64,000 bases of DNA from Leisingera caerulea DSM 24564 (GCF_000473325.1 NZ_AXBI01000019.1:181601-245600), one strand, 5' to 3'; positions 44,258-53,709 are shown, numbered from the stretch's first letter. Notes: generated by a model from the sequence alone, not told the origin. Numbers and translations: made by a program.

Positions 44258-46501
44258 TCAGGCACTCAGACGCTGCGGGGCAGCGTGACGGGCTGCGGGG
44301 CCGACAGCGCCCAGTTCGAAGCTGCCGACAATCCCTGTCAGGCTGTGGGATTCGTTCTGCAGCAGCTGGCTGGCCGCCGCGGCTTCTTCTGACATGGCCG
44401 CGTTCTGCTGGGTCATGCTGTCAAGCTGATGCATGGCGCCATCAATCTTTTCCAGCCCGCGGGACTGGGCGCGCACGCCGTCAGCAATGTCGGTAACCAG
44501 GCCGGACACCGCCGACACCTGCTCGATGATGCTGGTCAGGGCATCACCGGCACGGCCGACCATCGAGACCCCATTGGCCACATGCTCCTCGCTGGCGCTG
44601 GTCAGCCCCTTGATCTGCCCGGCCGCATTGGAGGCTCGCTGCGCCAGGGCCCGCACTTCGGAGGCGACCACGGCAAACCCGGCTCCGGCCGGACCCGCCC
44701 GTGCGGCCTCTACCCCGGCGTTCAGCGCCAGCAGGTTGGTCTGGAAGGCAATGTCGTCGATCATGTTGATGATCTTGGAGATTTCCGACGAGGCTTCCTG
44801 AATCTGGTCCATCGCCTCCACAGCTGACGTCACCACCTCGGTGCTCTGTTCCGCCTCGCTGCGGGCGCCGCGCATGGTTTCATCCATCTTGCCCGCCCGT
44901 TCCGCGGTCGAGCGGATGCCTTCCGTCAGTTCGCGGATCGCGCCGGCGGTTTCCTCCAGCGTCGCCGCCTGGCTTTCGGTCCGGTGCGCCATTTCCGTGG
45001 CGGCGCCGCGCTGCTCTTCGGAGAAACGGCCGACATTCTCCGCAGCGCCGACAACCTGAGCCATTGAACTGCGCAGTTTCTCGAGGCTGCGGTTGAAGTT
45101 TTCCCGCAGCGCCTCGTACTGGCCCGCAAACGGGGCCTGGATGTCACAGGCCAGGTTGCCGCGCTGCAATTCGGACAGCGCCGCGCTCATGCTGTCGACC
45201 ACCGCCGCGGTATGGCGCGCCGCCTCCACCTCGCGCGCGGCGGCCTCGTCCGCGTCTTTCAGCTTGCCGCGGAAGCTGTCGAGGCTTCGCGCCAGGTCGC
45301 CCAGTTCGTCGCCGCGGTCGCGGCCGCTGATTGCAGTCTCGTAATTGCTGTCCGCCAGCGCATTGGTGGCTTCGCGCAGCGCGTGGATCGGCCGGGTGAC
45401 GCTGCGGGCCGCAAGCCAGGATACGCCAATGGCCGCCAGCAGCGCCGCGCCGATCAGCCCGGCGGCCGTCAGGCGGATCCGTTCGACCACGGCAAAGGCG
45501 GTATGCTCATCCGTTTCCAGCACCAGTGACCAGTCAAACCCCGGCAGATCCAGCGGCATCACCAAGGCTAAGGCGCGCTCGCCAAGCGAGGAGGCCACGC
45601 CTTCGAACTGGCCGGCTTCCCGTGCCCTGGCGGCCTGGATCTGCGGTGTGTCCGGCATTGCCTGCAGCACCGGGAACAGCCCTGCCGCGGACGACGGGCT
45701 GCGGGCCAGACCATCGCTGCTGACCACAAAGATATTCTGATGGCTGCCGCCCGACAGGTTGCTGGTCAGCGCGTTGACAACCCCCGCCGTTCCCAGCTGC
45801 ACCGCGATCACCCCGACCACCTCCTTGCGTTTGGAGAACACCGGGGCGGCCATGAAGGCTGCGACGCCCTCTGCGCTGTGGCTGTAGGCGGCATAATCCG
45901 CTGCCACAACGGTGCCGGCCTCGGCCTGCAGGGCGGCCTGAAACACCTGGGCCAGCCCGCTGTCCGAACCAGGCTGAATATCCGTCAGGAAATCGCCCTG
46001 CTTTTTCACCGAATACACCACCTGCCCCTTGGCGCTGATCAGGTAGAGGTCCTGATAGCCGTTGAGGCGCAGGCTTTGCAGAAAGGTGGGGTGATAGGTG
46101 GTATGCGACTGGTTGTAATAGCTGCCGTCGCCTGCGTCCGTCAGTTCCTCCCGCTGGTCCGCGGGATGCGGGTTCGCCTCTGCGTAGGTCTGTTTCAGAT
46201 AGGCGACGGGGTCGTCTTCCTCGACCATGCCGATCACCCGCTCGAAGTTGCCGATCGCCCGGAACACGGCCGGCTGTCCGGCCAGGCTCGACACATCTGA
46301 CCGTGCGGCCTTGATCAGGAACTCCAGCGCCTGGGCGCCGGACTTGGCCTCAATCTCCTGCGCGGCAAAGGCGTTTTCCCGGATGCTGCGCTCTGCCATT
46401 GAATAGACCAGCAGGGACACGGTGACGAGAAACGCGCCCGTCAGCGCCACCATGATCATCGGCAGTTTCAGTTTCAGCGGCAGTTTCGTGGTCCGGGGCA
46501 T
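44258..46501 (-). CDS. Methyl-accepting chemotaxis protein with large periplasmic sensor
   Basis: 747 residues from ATG 46501; upstream in-frame starts add basic sequence without homology. TM1 about 15-36, a Cache-type extracellular sensor (about 40-340, with LYLISAKGQVVYSVKKQGDF and AAPVFSKRKEVVGVIAVQLG), TM2 about 342-362, HAMP, a second HAMP-like helix pair, and the signalling domain. The kinase-contacting tip reads NLLALNAGVEAARAG then PAGAGFAVVASEVR, where nearly all receptors have E(Q/A)G(R/K)GFAVVA; see findings. No C-terminal CheR-binding pentapeptide. No che gene is adjacent. Confidence 0.92.
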   Translation of the reverse strand: MPRTTKLPLKLKLPMIMVALTGAFLVTVSLLVYSMAERSIRENAFAAQEIEAKSGAQALEFLIKAARSDVSSLAGQPAVFRAIGNFERVIGMVEEDDPVAYLKQTYAEANPHPADQREELTDAGDGSYYNQSHTTYHPTFLQSLRLNGYQDLYLISAKGQVVYSVKKQGDFLTDIQPGSDSGLAQVFQAALQAEAGTVVAADYAAYSHSAEGVAAFMAAPVFSKRKEVVGVIAVQLGTAGVVNALTSNLSGGSHQNIFVVSSDGLARSPSSAAGLFPVLQAMPDTPQIQAARAREAGQFEGVASSLGERALALVMPLDLPGFDWSLVLETDEHTAFAVVERIRLTAAGLIGAALLAAIGVSWLAARSVTRPIHALREATNALADSNYETAISGRDRGDELGDLARSLDSFRGKLKDADEAAAREVEAARHTAAVVDSMSAALSELQRGNLACDIQAPFAGQYEALRENFNRSLEKLRSSMAQVVGAAENVGRFSEEQRGAATEMAHRTESQAATLEETAGAIRELTEGIRSTAERAGKMDETMRGARSEAEQSTEVVTSAVEAMDQIQEASSEISKIINMIDDIAFQTNLLALNAGVEAARAGPAGAGFAVVASEVRALAQRASNAAGQIKGLTSASEEHVANGVSMVGRAGDALTSIIEQVSAVSGLVTDIADGVRAQSRGLEKIDGAMHQLDSMTQQNAAMSEEAAAASQLLQNESHSLTGIVGSFELGAVGPAARHAAPQRLSA

Positions 46502-47039
46502 TGGCGAAAGTCTCCTGCAATCGGCGTCGCGCCCTGGTCTGAGAGGGGCGCATACAGGAGTGTTAATCAGCAAAGTCCTGAAAAAGTGTGTACCGCAATG
46601 GCACCATAAATGAAGTTTTCCGGAAATGAGTGGAAATTTATGCCGCAAATTTGAAGTGCGGCAGAATGCGCAGAACAGGAGGTGATACCCTATATTATTA
46701 TCGGCATTCCGTTTGCATCTTTTCGAAACGTCCGGAGGATGGTGACGCAAAACGGCTAGTCTGGTCATATTCAGATTTGATGATCTTGCAAAAGCAGTCC
46801 GCGGAGACTGGGGGCCGGCGGATAGGCTGCGGCTGCGCAAGGGGTAACCTTCTGGCGGATGCTTGTTTGCAGTCGGCATCGTTAAGGGGGCGAACATTGC
46901 CGCGGGTCTGGCCAAGAGTGGCCGCCGGGCGCAGGCCTGCGTCACTGATGCCTGCGCCCAAGCGCGGGCCGTTTGATTGTCCGGGCTGGTGCAGCGCGGA
47001 GGTGACCGCTGGCAGCAGCAGGCGGGGCTGGGCTGCGGT
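46502..47039. other. Intergenic region between the two chemoreceptor genes
   Basis: 538 bp with no supported gene. A rightward open frame at 46630-47043 has no recognisable domain and a random-looking composition. The part near 46560-46790 is AT-richer (AAATTTATGCCGCAAATTTG, TATATTATTATCGG) and probably contains the promoter of the leftward receptor gene at 46501. A hairpin at 46927-46959 lies behind the second receptor gene. Confidence 0.5.
46927..46959 (-). terminator. Hairpin after the second chemoreceptor gene
   Basis: 10-bp stem GGGCGCAGGC (46927-46936) and GCCTGCGCCC (46950-46959), 13-nt loop, 80 bp beyond the stop codon at 47040. No T-run on the minus strand. Confidence 0.45.
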
Positions 47040-48836
47040 TTAAAAATCCTGCCAGAGATTGCGGGCGGCGGCTGCCGCCGCTGCAGGGGCCGGGCTGGCC
47101 TGGACCTCCCAGGTGTCCTCCCCGTGCGCCGTTGGCGGAGGCGGAGCGGCGGGTGCGGCGGCAGGGGCCGCCTGGCCGTCTGCGGCCTGGAAGCCCGCCA
47201 CCAGTTCTGCCAGCTTGGCGGCATCGGAGTTCAGCATGTGGCCGGCCGCGGTGGCCTGTTCCACCATCGCGGCATTCTGCTGGGTCACCTGATCAAGCTG
47301 GGTGACGCCGGCGTTGATCTCACTCAGCCCGGTCGATTGTTCCGCCGCGCCCTGGGCAATGCCGGAGACCAGCTGGGAAATCTGGGTCACCCGCTCGACA
47401 ATGCTTTGCAGCGCGCCGCCGGCCTTGCCGACCAGATCGACCCCCTGCTGCACATGGCTGGAGCTGTCGCCGATCAATGTCTTGATCTCGGTGGCGGCAT
47501 CGGCAGAGCGCTGTGCCAGCGCCCGCACTTCGGCGGCGACCACGGCAAAGCCCTTGCCCGCCTCGCCTGCGCGGGCCGCCTCGACGCCTGCGTTGAGCGC
47601 AAGCAGGCTGGTCTGAAAGGCGATGTCGTCGATCACGCCGAGGATCTTGGAAATCCGGTTCGAGCTCTGCTCGATCTCTGCCATTGCGGCCACGGCGTCC
47701 TGCACAACCTCGTGGTTGCCCTCGGCTTCGGTGCGGGCCTCTTCCATCGTGGCCTCGACACTGCGGGCGCCTTCGGCGGCGGATTTGACCGATGCCGTCA
47801 GCTGATCCAGCGCCGCGGCGGTCTGCTCCAGCGTCGCGGCCTGGCTTTCGGTGCGGTGCGACAGGTCGTCGGAGGCCTGGCTGATTTCAGCGGCGCCGCT
47901 GCGGATGCTTCTGGACGCTTCGACAACCTGGGCCACGGTGGAGCTCAACGTGCTGGCGGTCAGGTTGAAGTCCGTGCGCAGCCCGTCATGCTCTGCCGGG
48001 AAGGGGTCTGTGATCTGATAGCTGAAATCCCCCCTGGACAGGCGGGACAGCCCGGTGCGCAGGGCATCGACCACTTCCTGCTGCTGCGCCTGCTGCACCT
48101 TCGCCCCGCGCCGGTCCTCTTGTGCAGAGCGGGCGGCCTTCAGGCTCTCTTGCATCTCCGCGATGGCGCGCCCGATGGCGCCGATCTCGTCCTTGCGGCC
48201 TGTCTGCCCGATGTCCCGGTCCAGATCGCCCGCGTTGACGGCTTGGAGGCCCGCGCCGATCTGCCGGAGAGGGAGGATGGCCGAGCGCGCCGCAACGGCG
48301 AGCGCTGCCAGCAGGACCGCGCCTGCGAGTGTCAGAGCGGCGAGGATCTGATGCGCAAGGCTTGCGGCGGCCGCCAGCGGGCCGGTGATGGTTTGCCGGA
48401 GTTCGATAACGACGGGCGCACTGCTGCCCTCTGCCGCGATCCGGCCGGCCGCCGCAGCCCGCAACAAGGTTTCCCCGTCCCGCGCCTTGGTGCGGACGTA
48501 GGTACCGCCGGGATTGCTGCTCAGGTAATCCCGGGCTGCCTGCATGAACTCATCCGTGTTCGGGCCGGAACTGGCGCTGTAGACGAACAGGGTGCGCGGA
48601 TCGCCGCCGGTTACGGCGCCTGAGACGATTGCGTCCGGGCTGTCAAAACGGGGGGCATTCCCCAAAAGCGGTTTGATCTGGTCGAGCGCTTGGACCGCAG
48701 CCGTTGATGCGGCCGCAACAGCGTTGCGTTCAACCGCCCGCGGAATAACCAGCCAGCCGGCCGCGAGGCACAGCGTCAGAACCGCGGCGACCGGGATGGT
48801 CAGCCTGAACAGGAGGGACTTGGAACCGGTACCCAT
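47040..48836 (-). CDS. Methyl-accepting chemotaxis protein with C-terminal tether
   Basis: 598 residues from ATG 48836 (GGAG upstream; a start 14 codons earlier is less likely). TM1 about 11-33, a compact periplasmic domain of about 120 residues (DPRTLFVYSASSGPNTDEF), TM2 about 155-180, HAMP, a second HAMP-like segment, then a full signalling domain with canonical tip EAARAGEAGKGFAVVAAEVR. The C-terminus has an Ala/Pro-rich linker of about 40 residues ending in NLWQDF. LWQDF fits the xWxxF pentapeptide that docks CheR/CheB methylation enzymes on flexible tethers. Confidence 0.93.
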   Translation of the reverse strand: MGTGSKSLLFRLTIPVAAVLTLCLAAGWLVIPRAVERNAVAAASTAAVQALDQIKPLLGNAPRFDSPDAIVSGAVTGGDPRTLFVYSASSGPNTDEFMQAARDYLSSNPGGTYVRTKARDGETLLRAAAAGRIAAEGSSAPVVIELRQTITGPLAAAASLAHQILAALTLAGAVLLAALAVAARSAILPLRQIGAGLQAVNAGDLDRDIGQTGRKDEIGAIGRAIAEMQESLKAARSAQEDRRGAKVQQAQQQEVVDALRTGLSRLSRGDFSYQITDPFPAEHDGLRTDFNLTASTLSSTVAQVVEASRSIRSGAAEISQASDDLSHRTESQAATLEQTAAALDQLTASVKSAAEGARSVEATMEEARTEAEGNHEVVQDAVAAMAEIEQSSNRISKILGVIDDIAFQTSLLALNAGVEAARAGEAGKGFAVVAAEVRALAQRSADAATEIKTLIGDSSSHVQQGVDLVGKAGGALQSIVERVTQISQLVSGIAQGAAEQSTGLSEINAGVTQLDQVTQQNAAMVEQATAAGHMLNSDAAKLAELVAGFQAADGQAAPAAAPAAPPPPTAHGEDTWEVQASPAPAAAAAAARNLWQDF

Positions 48837-49161
48837 AAAACACTCCGCAACAACCGCTAACCACTGTTTGCGCCGCACAGGACCGGCACCCGGCCCGCGC
48901 CGGAAAGCCGGGCACCTGCCCGTTGACGGGACAAGTGTTCCGCGGATGCCCTAAGGATCCGGTAACAAAGACCGGACCGGGGTGCCGGATCGCGTTAAAA
49001 GAGCAGAAAATCCGGCCTTGCGAACGACGGTTCAGGTCATCTCCGTCGCTGCACGGTTCCGGCGCCGCCTGGCGTGCGCCCGCACGGGGGTGGCGGCACA
49101 ATTGCAAGGAAATTTGACGAAACAAGTTGTCAAATCCGCCGCGCCGGTCAAAAACTCGGCC
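48837..49161. promoter_or_regulatory. Divergent region chemoreceptor-Lrp gene
   Basis: 325 bp without a gene. Near the Lrp-type gene, ATTTGAC (49112-49118) and GTCAAAT (49129-49135) make a perfect 7-bp inverted repeat with a 10-bp spacer, 27 bp before the start codon, a likely autoregulatory AsnC/Lrp site. The rest is GC-rich; short repeats of CCGG are present but no open frame is convincing. Confidence 0.45.
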
Positions 49162-49611
49162 ATGGATGATAAAGACCACGACATTCTGCGGCTGATACAG
49201 TCCAACGCGCAGCTGACTGCTGAGGCGATCAGTCAAGAGGTGGGGCTGTCCGCGCCCGCGGTTCAGAAACGGCTGAAAAAGCTGCGGGACTCCGGGGTGA
49301 TCGAGAAGGAAATCGCCATCCTCTCCCCGGCCCGGCTGGGGCGGGAGATGACCGTGATTGTCCAGGTAGTGCTGGAGCGGGAAAGCCGGATGCATCTGGA
49401 TGCCTTCAAGCGCAAGATGTGCAAGGCGCCGCAGGTGCAGCAGTGCTATTACACCACCGGTGAGGCCGATTTCATCCTGATGGTCATCGTCAAGGACATC
49501 AAGGAATACGAGGCCTTCACCCAGGAGCATTTCTTTGATGAATCCAACGTCAGCCGCTTTACTTCCTCGGTGGTGATGGACCGGGTCAAGGTGTCCTTGG
49601 ACATTATCTGA
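49162..49611 (+). CDS. Lrp/AsnC-family regulator
   Basis: 149 residues from ATG 49162. AsnC-type HTH at the N-terminus (DDKDHDILRLIQSNAQLTAE, APAVQKRLKKLRDSGVIEKE) and an RAM effector domain (YYTTGEADFILMVIVKDIKEY). No strong Shine-Dalgarno is seen, but a longer reading from 48982 lies outside the homology and crosses the palindrome. Its target is unknown; it converges on a LysR gene, and no obvious amino acid operon is adjacent. Confidence 0.88.
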   Translation: MDDKDHDILRLIQSNAQLTAEAISQEVGLSAPAVQKRLKKLRDSGVIEKEIAILSPARLGREMTVIVQVVLERESRMHLDAFKRKMCKAPQVQQCYYTTGEADFILMVIVKDIKEYEAFTQEHFFDESNVSRFTSSVVMDRVKVSLDII

Positions 49612-49626
49612 CCGCCCGCTTCAGCG

Positions 49627-50562
49627 TTACTCCTTGGGGGGCGGGCCTGAGTGGGCCGCAACCAAAGTGTCCAGGAACAGCTTGGTGATCCGGTTCATCG
49701 CCGGGCGCTTGCGGGTGACGGCGGCAAATTGGGATCTGTAGGAAATGGACTCCGGAAGCACTTTCCTCATCATGCCGCTGCGGACAAATTCGTCGGCCAG
49801 ATGGTCCGGCAGGAACCCCAGGTAGCTGCCGGACATAACGAGGATCGCCAGCGCCTGTTCGTTCTGCACTTTGGCGGCGCGGCGGAAGCCGAGAGTCTGG
49901 CCGACAAACAGGTTGGGGGAGTTCACCCGGATGCCGGCGTAATTCGCCGCCTGCACATCCGCAAGACTGAGGCTGGAGTGGTCGCAATCCATGAACGGAT
50001 GCCCCTTGCCGCAGTACAGGAACATGTCCTCGCCATAAAGCGGCGCGTAGTCCAGACTGGGGGAAGGCCGGTGCAGCGCCAGGATGCCGACATCAATCTT
50101 GCCGCCGATTACATTGGTTTCGATCACATTGGGCGGCTCCAGCGACAGGTCGATCTCAACCGCGGGGGCGGCCTTGTTAAAGGCGCGGATGGCTCCGGCG
50201 ACATAGGCCTCGGGGTTGGAAGCGCATTGATCGAACAGCGCAATGCGCAGCGTGCCGGCCAGCTGCTGCTTGATTTCATTCACTTCCGCCCGGAAGTCGG
50301 CAACCGACACCAGAAGGGCCTCTGATGATTTCAGCACTTTGCTGCCCTCATCGGTCAGTGAAAACCCGGCCGGGCCGCGGTTGCACAGCTTCAGATCCAG
50401 CCGCAGCTCCAGATCCGCGATGTATTTGGAAATCGTGGATTTGCCGATGTTCAGCTCAGTTTCCGCCGCCGCCAGGCCGCCGCTTTCGGCCACGGCCTTG
50501 AACACGCGGAGCAATTTCAGATCGGCATCGGCAACATGCTGGAGGTGGGACTTGCGGTTCAT
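49627..50562 (-). CDS. LysR-family regulator, probably of the TRAP operon
   Basis: 311 residues. HTH: ADLKLLRVFKAVAESGGLAA to GKSTISKYIADLELRLDLKL (about 13-55), then an effector domain. It is divergent from the TRAP operon starting at 50731. The shared 168-bp gap has AAACTTT (50583-50589) and AAAGTTT (50597-50603), an inverted repeat with 7-bp spacer of the kind LysR proteins bind. The effector is presumably the transported organic acid, not identified. Confidence 0.9.
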   Translation of the reverse strand: MNRKSHLQHVADADLKLLRVFKAVAESGGLAAAETELNIGKSTISKYIADLELRLDLKLCNRGPAGFSLTDEGSKVLKSSEALLVSVADFRAEVNEIKQQLAGTLRIALFDQCASNPEAYVAGAIRAFNKAAPAVEIDLSLEPPNVIETNVIGGKIDVGILALHRPSPSLDYAPLYGEDMFLYCGKGHPFMDCDHSSLSLADVQAANYAGIRVNSPNLFVGQTLGFRRAAKVQNEQALAILVMSGSYLGFLPDHLADEFVRSGMMRKVLPESISYRSQFAAVTRKRPAMNRITKLFLDTLVAAHSGPPPKE

Positions 50563-50582
50563 CTATAGGTTCGTGATATGTG

Positions 50583-50603
50583 AAACTTTGCTTTCAAAAG
50601 TTT
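50583..50603. promoter_or_regulatory. Inverted repeat in LysR/TRAP gap
   Basis: AAACTTT-N7-AAAGTTT, 21 bp upstream of the LysR start codon and about 130 bp before the TRAP binding-protein gene. The pattern and location suit a LysR recognition site for autoregulation. Confidence 0.4.
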
Positions 50604-50730
50604 ACATTCAAGAAACAAAGAACGCAATGTAGCTTCCCGCAGACCAAGGACGGATCGGACTGGCAATGACGCTGTGGAGGGCGGGCCAGCGCGCGCCTTG
50701 GACCCCAGAATGACAATACGGGAGGATATT

Positions 50731-51744
50731 ATGTCATTTCTCAAGAAGGTCTGCACGCTGACCGCAGCCGTTTCTGCCGCCGCGATGCTGACGACCGGTG
50801 CGGTATCCGCCAAAAACTTCAAGATCGCCGTGGGCGACAGCGCGGGCAGCTCGCAGGAAGGCACCGGCAAATTCTTTATCGAAGCACTGGAGGAAAAATC
50901 CGGCGGCAAGCACACTGGCACCATGTTCCTGAACGGCCAGCTTGGCTCCGAGCAGGACACCGTGAACGAGGCTGCAATCGGCACCCTGGACATGTCGCTG
51001 CTGGCAATCAATAACGTCACCCCGTTCTCGCCGACCGTTGGCGTATTTACCTTGCCCTATGTCATCCTGAGCCTGGAAGACGCCGAGAAACTGACCCAGG
51101 GCCCGATTGGCCAGGAGCTGACCGAAAACACCATCCGGGACGCAGGCGTGCGCATCCTGGCGTGGACCTATACCGGCTTCCGCCGTCTGACCAACTCCAA
51201 GAAGCCGGTTACCACAGTTGCCGACCTGCAGGATCTGATCATCCGTGTTCCCAAGAACGAGATCATGATCGAAACCTACAAGTCCTGGGGCATCAACCCG
51301 ACCCCGATGGCCTGGTCCGAGACCTTTACCGGCCTGCAGACCAAGGTGGTCGACGGTCAGGACAACCCTTACACCACCATCAACTCCATGAAGTTCTACG
51401 AAGTGCAGGAATATGTGACCAACCTGCGCTACATCTTCTCGATCGAGCCGCTGATTGTCTCTGAGGCGGTGTTCCAGGACCTGTCCGAAGAAGACCAGCA
51501 GATCCTGATCGAAGCGGGCAAGGAGGCCACCCTGAAATCGGCCCAGTACCTGCGCGACATCGAAGCCGAGATCAAGGATGAACTGGTCGCCAAGGGCATG
51601 CAGATCGACGATCCGGAAAATGACGAGGCGGAGTTCATCAAGCTGGCAACCGAAGCCGTTTGGCCGAAGTTCTATGACTCCATCGGCGGCGTTGAGAAAA
51701 TGAATGCGGTGCTGACCGCCATCGGCCGCGACCCGGTTCAGTAA
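50731..51744 (+). CDS. TRAP transporter substrate-binding protein (DctP type)
   Basis: 337 residues from ATG 50731 with GGAGG 10 bp upstream. Sec-type signal peptide (MSFLKKVCTLTAAVSAAAML, cleavage near AVSA-KNF). DctP features: FFIEALEEKSGGKHTGTMF, NGQLGSEQDTVNEAAIGTLD, and LIIRVPKNEIMIETYKSWG with the substrate-binding arginine. Family members bind organic acids such as C4-dicarboxylates, sugar acids or keto acids. The substrate is not identifiable. A strong hairpin follows the gene. Confidence 0.93.
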   Translation: MSFLKKVCTLTAAVSAAAMLTTGAVSAKNFKIAVGDSAGSSQEGTGKFFIEALEEKSGGKHTGTMFLNGQLGSEQDTVNEAAIGTLDMSLLAINNVTPFSPTVGVFTLPYVILSLEDAEKLTQGPIGQELTENTIRDAGVRILAWTYTGFRRLTNSKKPVTTVADLQDLIIRVPKNEIMIETYKSWGINPTPMAWSETFTGLQTKVVDGQDNPYTTINSMKFYEVQEYVTNLRYIFSIEPLIVSEAVFQDLSEEDQQILIEAGKEATLKSAQYLRDIEAEIKDELVAKGMQIDDPENDEAEFIKLATEAVWPKFYDSIGGVEKMNAVLTAIGRDPVQ

Positions 51745-51769
51745 GCCTCTGGCAAACCTATAAAAAAAA

Positions 51770-51795
51770 CGAAGCAGCGCTGCGGCGCTGCTTCG
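51770..51795 (+). terminator. Intercistronic hairpin after dctP
   Basis: Perfect 11-bp stem CGAAGCAGCGC (51770-51780), loop TGCG, GCGCTGCTTCG (51785-51795), between the binding protein and small permease genes. It probably protects the upstream mRNA and lowers downstream expression, so more binding protein than permease is made. Confidence 0.6.
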
Positions 51796-51814
51796 CACAG
51801 GGGAGGAGTGCATC

Positions 51815-52351
51815 ATGTTCTGGAAATTTCTGGACAATATAGAAAGCTACATCTGCCGCCTATTGCTGTCCGGCTTTGTCATTCTGCTGTTTGTGCAGAT
51901 CGTCTCACGCGAGGTGTTCGGCCATTCATTCTCGTGGATCGAGGAGCTGTCGGTCTACATGTTCGTCTGGTTCGTCTACTTCGGGGCCTCTTATGCGGCG
52001 CTGAAGGGGGCGCACAACCGGGTCACTTTCCAGTTCAAATTCCTGCCCTCGGGGTGGATCAAGTACATTGAGGCCTTTGCCGACCTCTTCTGGCTGTTCT
52101 TCAACTGTTACTTCCTGTGGCTGGCCACCGATTTTGTCTTCAACAAGATGAACAAGTTCTGGAAGTCGCAGACCTTGGGCATCGAGATGAAGTACATCTA
52201 CATGGTGCTGCCCATCGCCTTTGCCCTGATGACGATCCGCATTCTGCAGGTGAATTACCGCAAGCTGATCCGCGGCGAAGACATCCACGATCCCGACCAG
52301 ATCGACCTTGATGAAATCAAGGCCGCCGCTGGCGCGGACAACCGCACGTAA
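51815..52351 (+). CDS. TRAP transporter small permease (DctQ type)
   Basis: 178 residues with four predicted membrane helices. The segment EELSVYMFVWFVYFGASYAALKGAHNRV carries the conserved DctQ W-x-x-x-x-G-A pattern. GGGGAGGAG lies before the ATG. It links the binding protein to the large permease that follows 17 bp downstream. Confidence 0.92.
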   Translation: MFWKFLDNIESYICRLLLSGFVILLFVQIVSREVFGHSFSWIEELSVYMFVWFVYFGASYAALKGAHNRVTFQFKFLPSGWIKYIEAFADLFWLFFNCYFLWLATDFVFNKMNKFWKSQTLGIEMKYIYMVLPIAFALMTIRILQVNYRKLIRGEDIHDPDQIDLDEIKAAAGADNRT

Positions 52352-52368
52352 CCGGGAGGGACAGGACT

Positions 52369-53709
52369 ATGGAAACCGAAATCGTCACGATCCTGTTTGG
52401 ATCCTTTTTGCTGCTGCTGCTTTTGGGCGCGCCGATCACCGTTGCGCTGGGGGTGTCGTCGCTGATCTCGTTCCTCTATCTGGACGAAAACCCGATCAAA
52501 TTCGTGCAGATCGCCTTTACCTCTGTCGGGTCGTTCCCGCTGATGGCGCTGCCTGCCTTTATCCTGGCCGGTGCGCTGATGGAGGCCGCGGGGATCTCCA
52601 AGCGCCTGATCAACGTGGCCGAAAGCCTGGCGGGACCGTTCACCGGCGGGATTTCCGCCGCAACCGTGATGGCCTGCCTGTTCTTTGGCGCCATCTCCGG
52701 CTCCGGCCCGGCCACCACCGCGGCCGTCGGCATGCTGATGATCCCGGCCATGATCAACCGCGGTTACGAAAAGGGTTATGCTTCTGCTATCACGGCGTCC
52801 TCCGGCGGCCTGGGTATCATCATTCCCCCGTCGATCCCGATGGTGATCTTCGGCATCGCGGCGCTTGGCTTTACGGCACCGCCCGAAGCGGTCGAGAAGT
52901 TCGGCACCTTCCAGTCGGTTTCGATCTCGAAACTCTTCATTGCCGGCTTCGTGCCTGCCTTCCTGATCGCCACCAGCCTGCTGATCCTGAACTTCTTCAT
53001 GTCGAAGAAACGCGGGTACAAAGGATCTGCCGATGGCTGGTCAATCCGCAATGTCGGCTGCGAGATGTACCGCGGGTTCTGGTCGCTGATGGCACCACTG
53101 GTCATCCTGGGCGGTATCTACACCGGGTTCTTCACCCCGACTGAGGCGGCCATCGTGGCGATCTTCTATACCCTGGTGGTTGGCGTCTTTATCTACCGCG
53201 AACTGACCTGGTCGTCGCTGTTCCAGTCGCTGGAAGCCACGACCTGGCTGACGGGCCGCGTGCTCTTGATCCTGTTCACCGCGACCGTGTTCGGCCGCCT
53301 GCTGGTGGAAAACCAGATCCCGGCGCTGATTGCGGACAGCATGCTGAGCTTTACCCAGAATCTCTATGTGATCTGGGCGCTGATCATCTTCTTCCTGCTG
53401 TTTGTCGGCATGTTCATGGAGACGCTGGCGACGATCCTGATCCTGGTGCCAGTGATGCTGCCGGTGGCTTACTCGGTGGGTATCGACCCGATCCATTTCG
53501 GCGTGGTGATGGTCTGCACCCTGGGCATCGGCTTCCAGACGCCGCCCTTGGGGGAGAACCTGTTCATCGCTTCGGGCATCTCCAACATCTCGATCGAGAC
53601 GATCTCGCTGCGCGCCCTGCCCTTTGCGGCGGTGAACACGATTGCGATCTTCATCATCGCCTTCTTCCCGGAACTCTCGCTGTGGCTGCCGCGGCTGTTC
53701 GGCTATTGA
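52369..53709 (+). CDS. TRAP transporter large permease (DctM type)
   Basis: 446 residues, about 12 membrane helices. MALPAFILAGALMEAAGISKRL, ACLFFGAISGSGPATTAAVG, SSGGLGIIIPPSIPMVIFG and GIGFQTPPLGENLFIASGI are DctM signatures. With the DctQ and DctP proteins it forms a sodium-driven importer. It is followed 16 bp later by a Usp gene, as in other TRAP operons. Confidence 0.93.
   Translation: METEIVTILFGSFLLLLLLGAPITVALGVSSLISFLYLDENPIKFVQIAFTSVGSFPLMALPAFILAGALMEAAGISKRLINVAESLAGPFTGGISAATVMACLFFGAISGSGPATTAAVGMLMIPAMINRGYEKGYASAITASSGGLGIIIPPSIPMVIFGIAALGFTAPPEAVEKFGTFQSVSISKLFIAGFVPAFLIATSLLILNFFMSKKRGYKGSADGWSIRNVGCEMYRGFWSLMAPLVILGGIYTGFFTPTEAAIVAIFYTLVVGVFIYRELTWSSLFQSLEATTWLTGRVLLILFTATVFGRLLVENQIPALIADSMLSFTQNLYVIWALIIFFLLFVGMFMETLATILILVPVMLPVAYSVGIDPIHFGVVMVCTLGIGFQTPPLGENLFIASGISNISIETISLRALPFAAVNTIAIFIIAFFPELSLWLPRLFGY

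Noticed and set aside
46630..47043. 137-codon rightward frame between the chemoreceptor genes
   Set aside because: No recognisable domain, cysteine- and arginine-rich random composition, and it runs into the opposite strand of the next gene.
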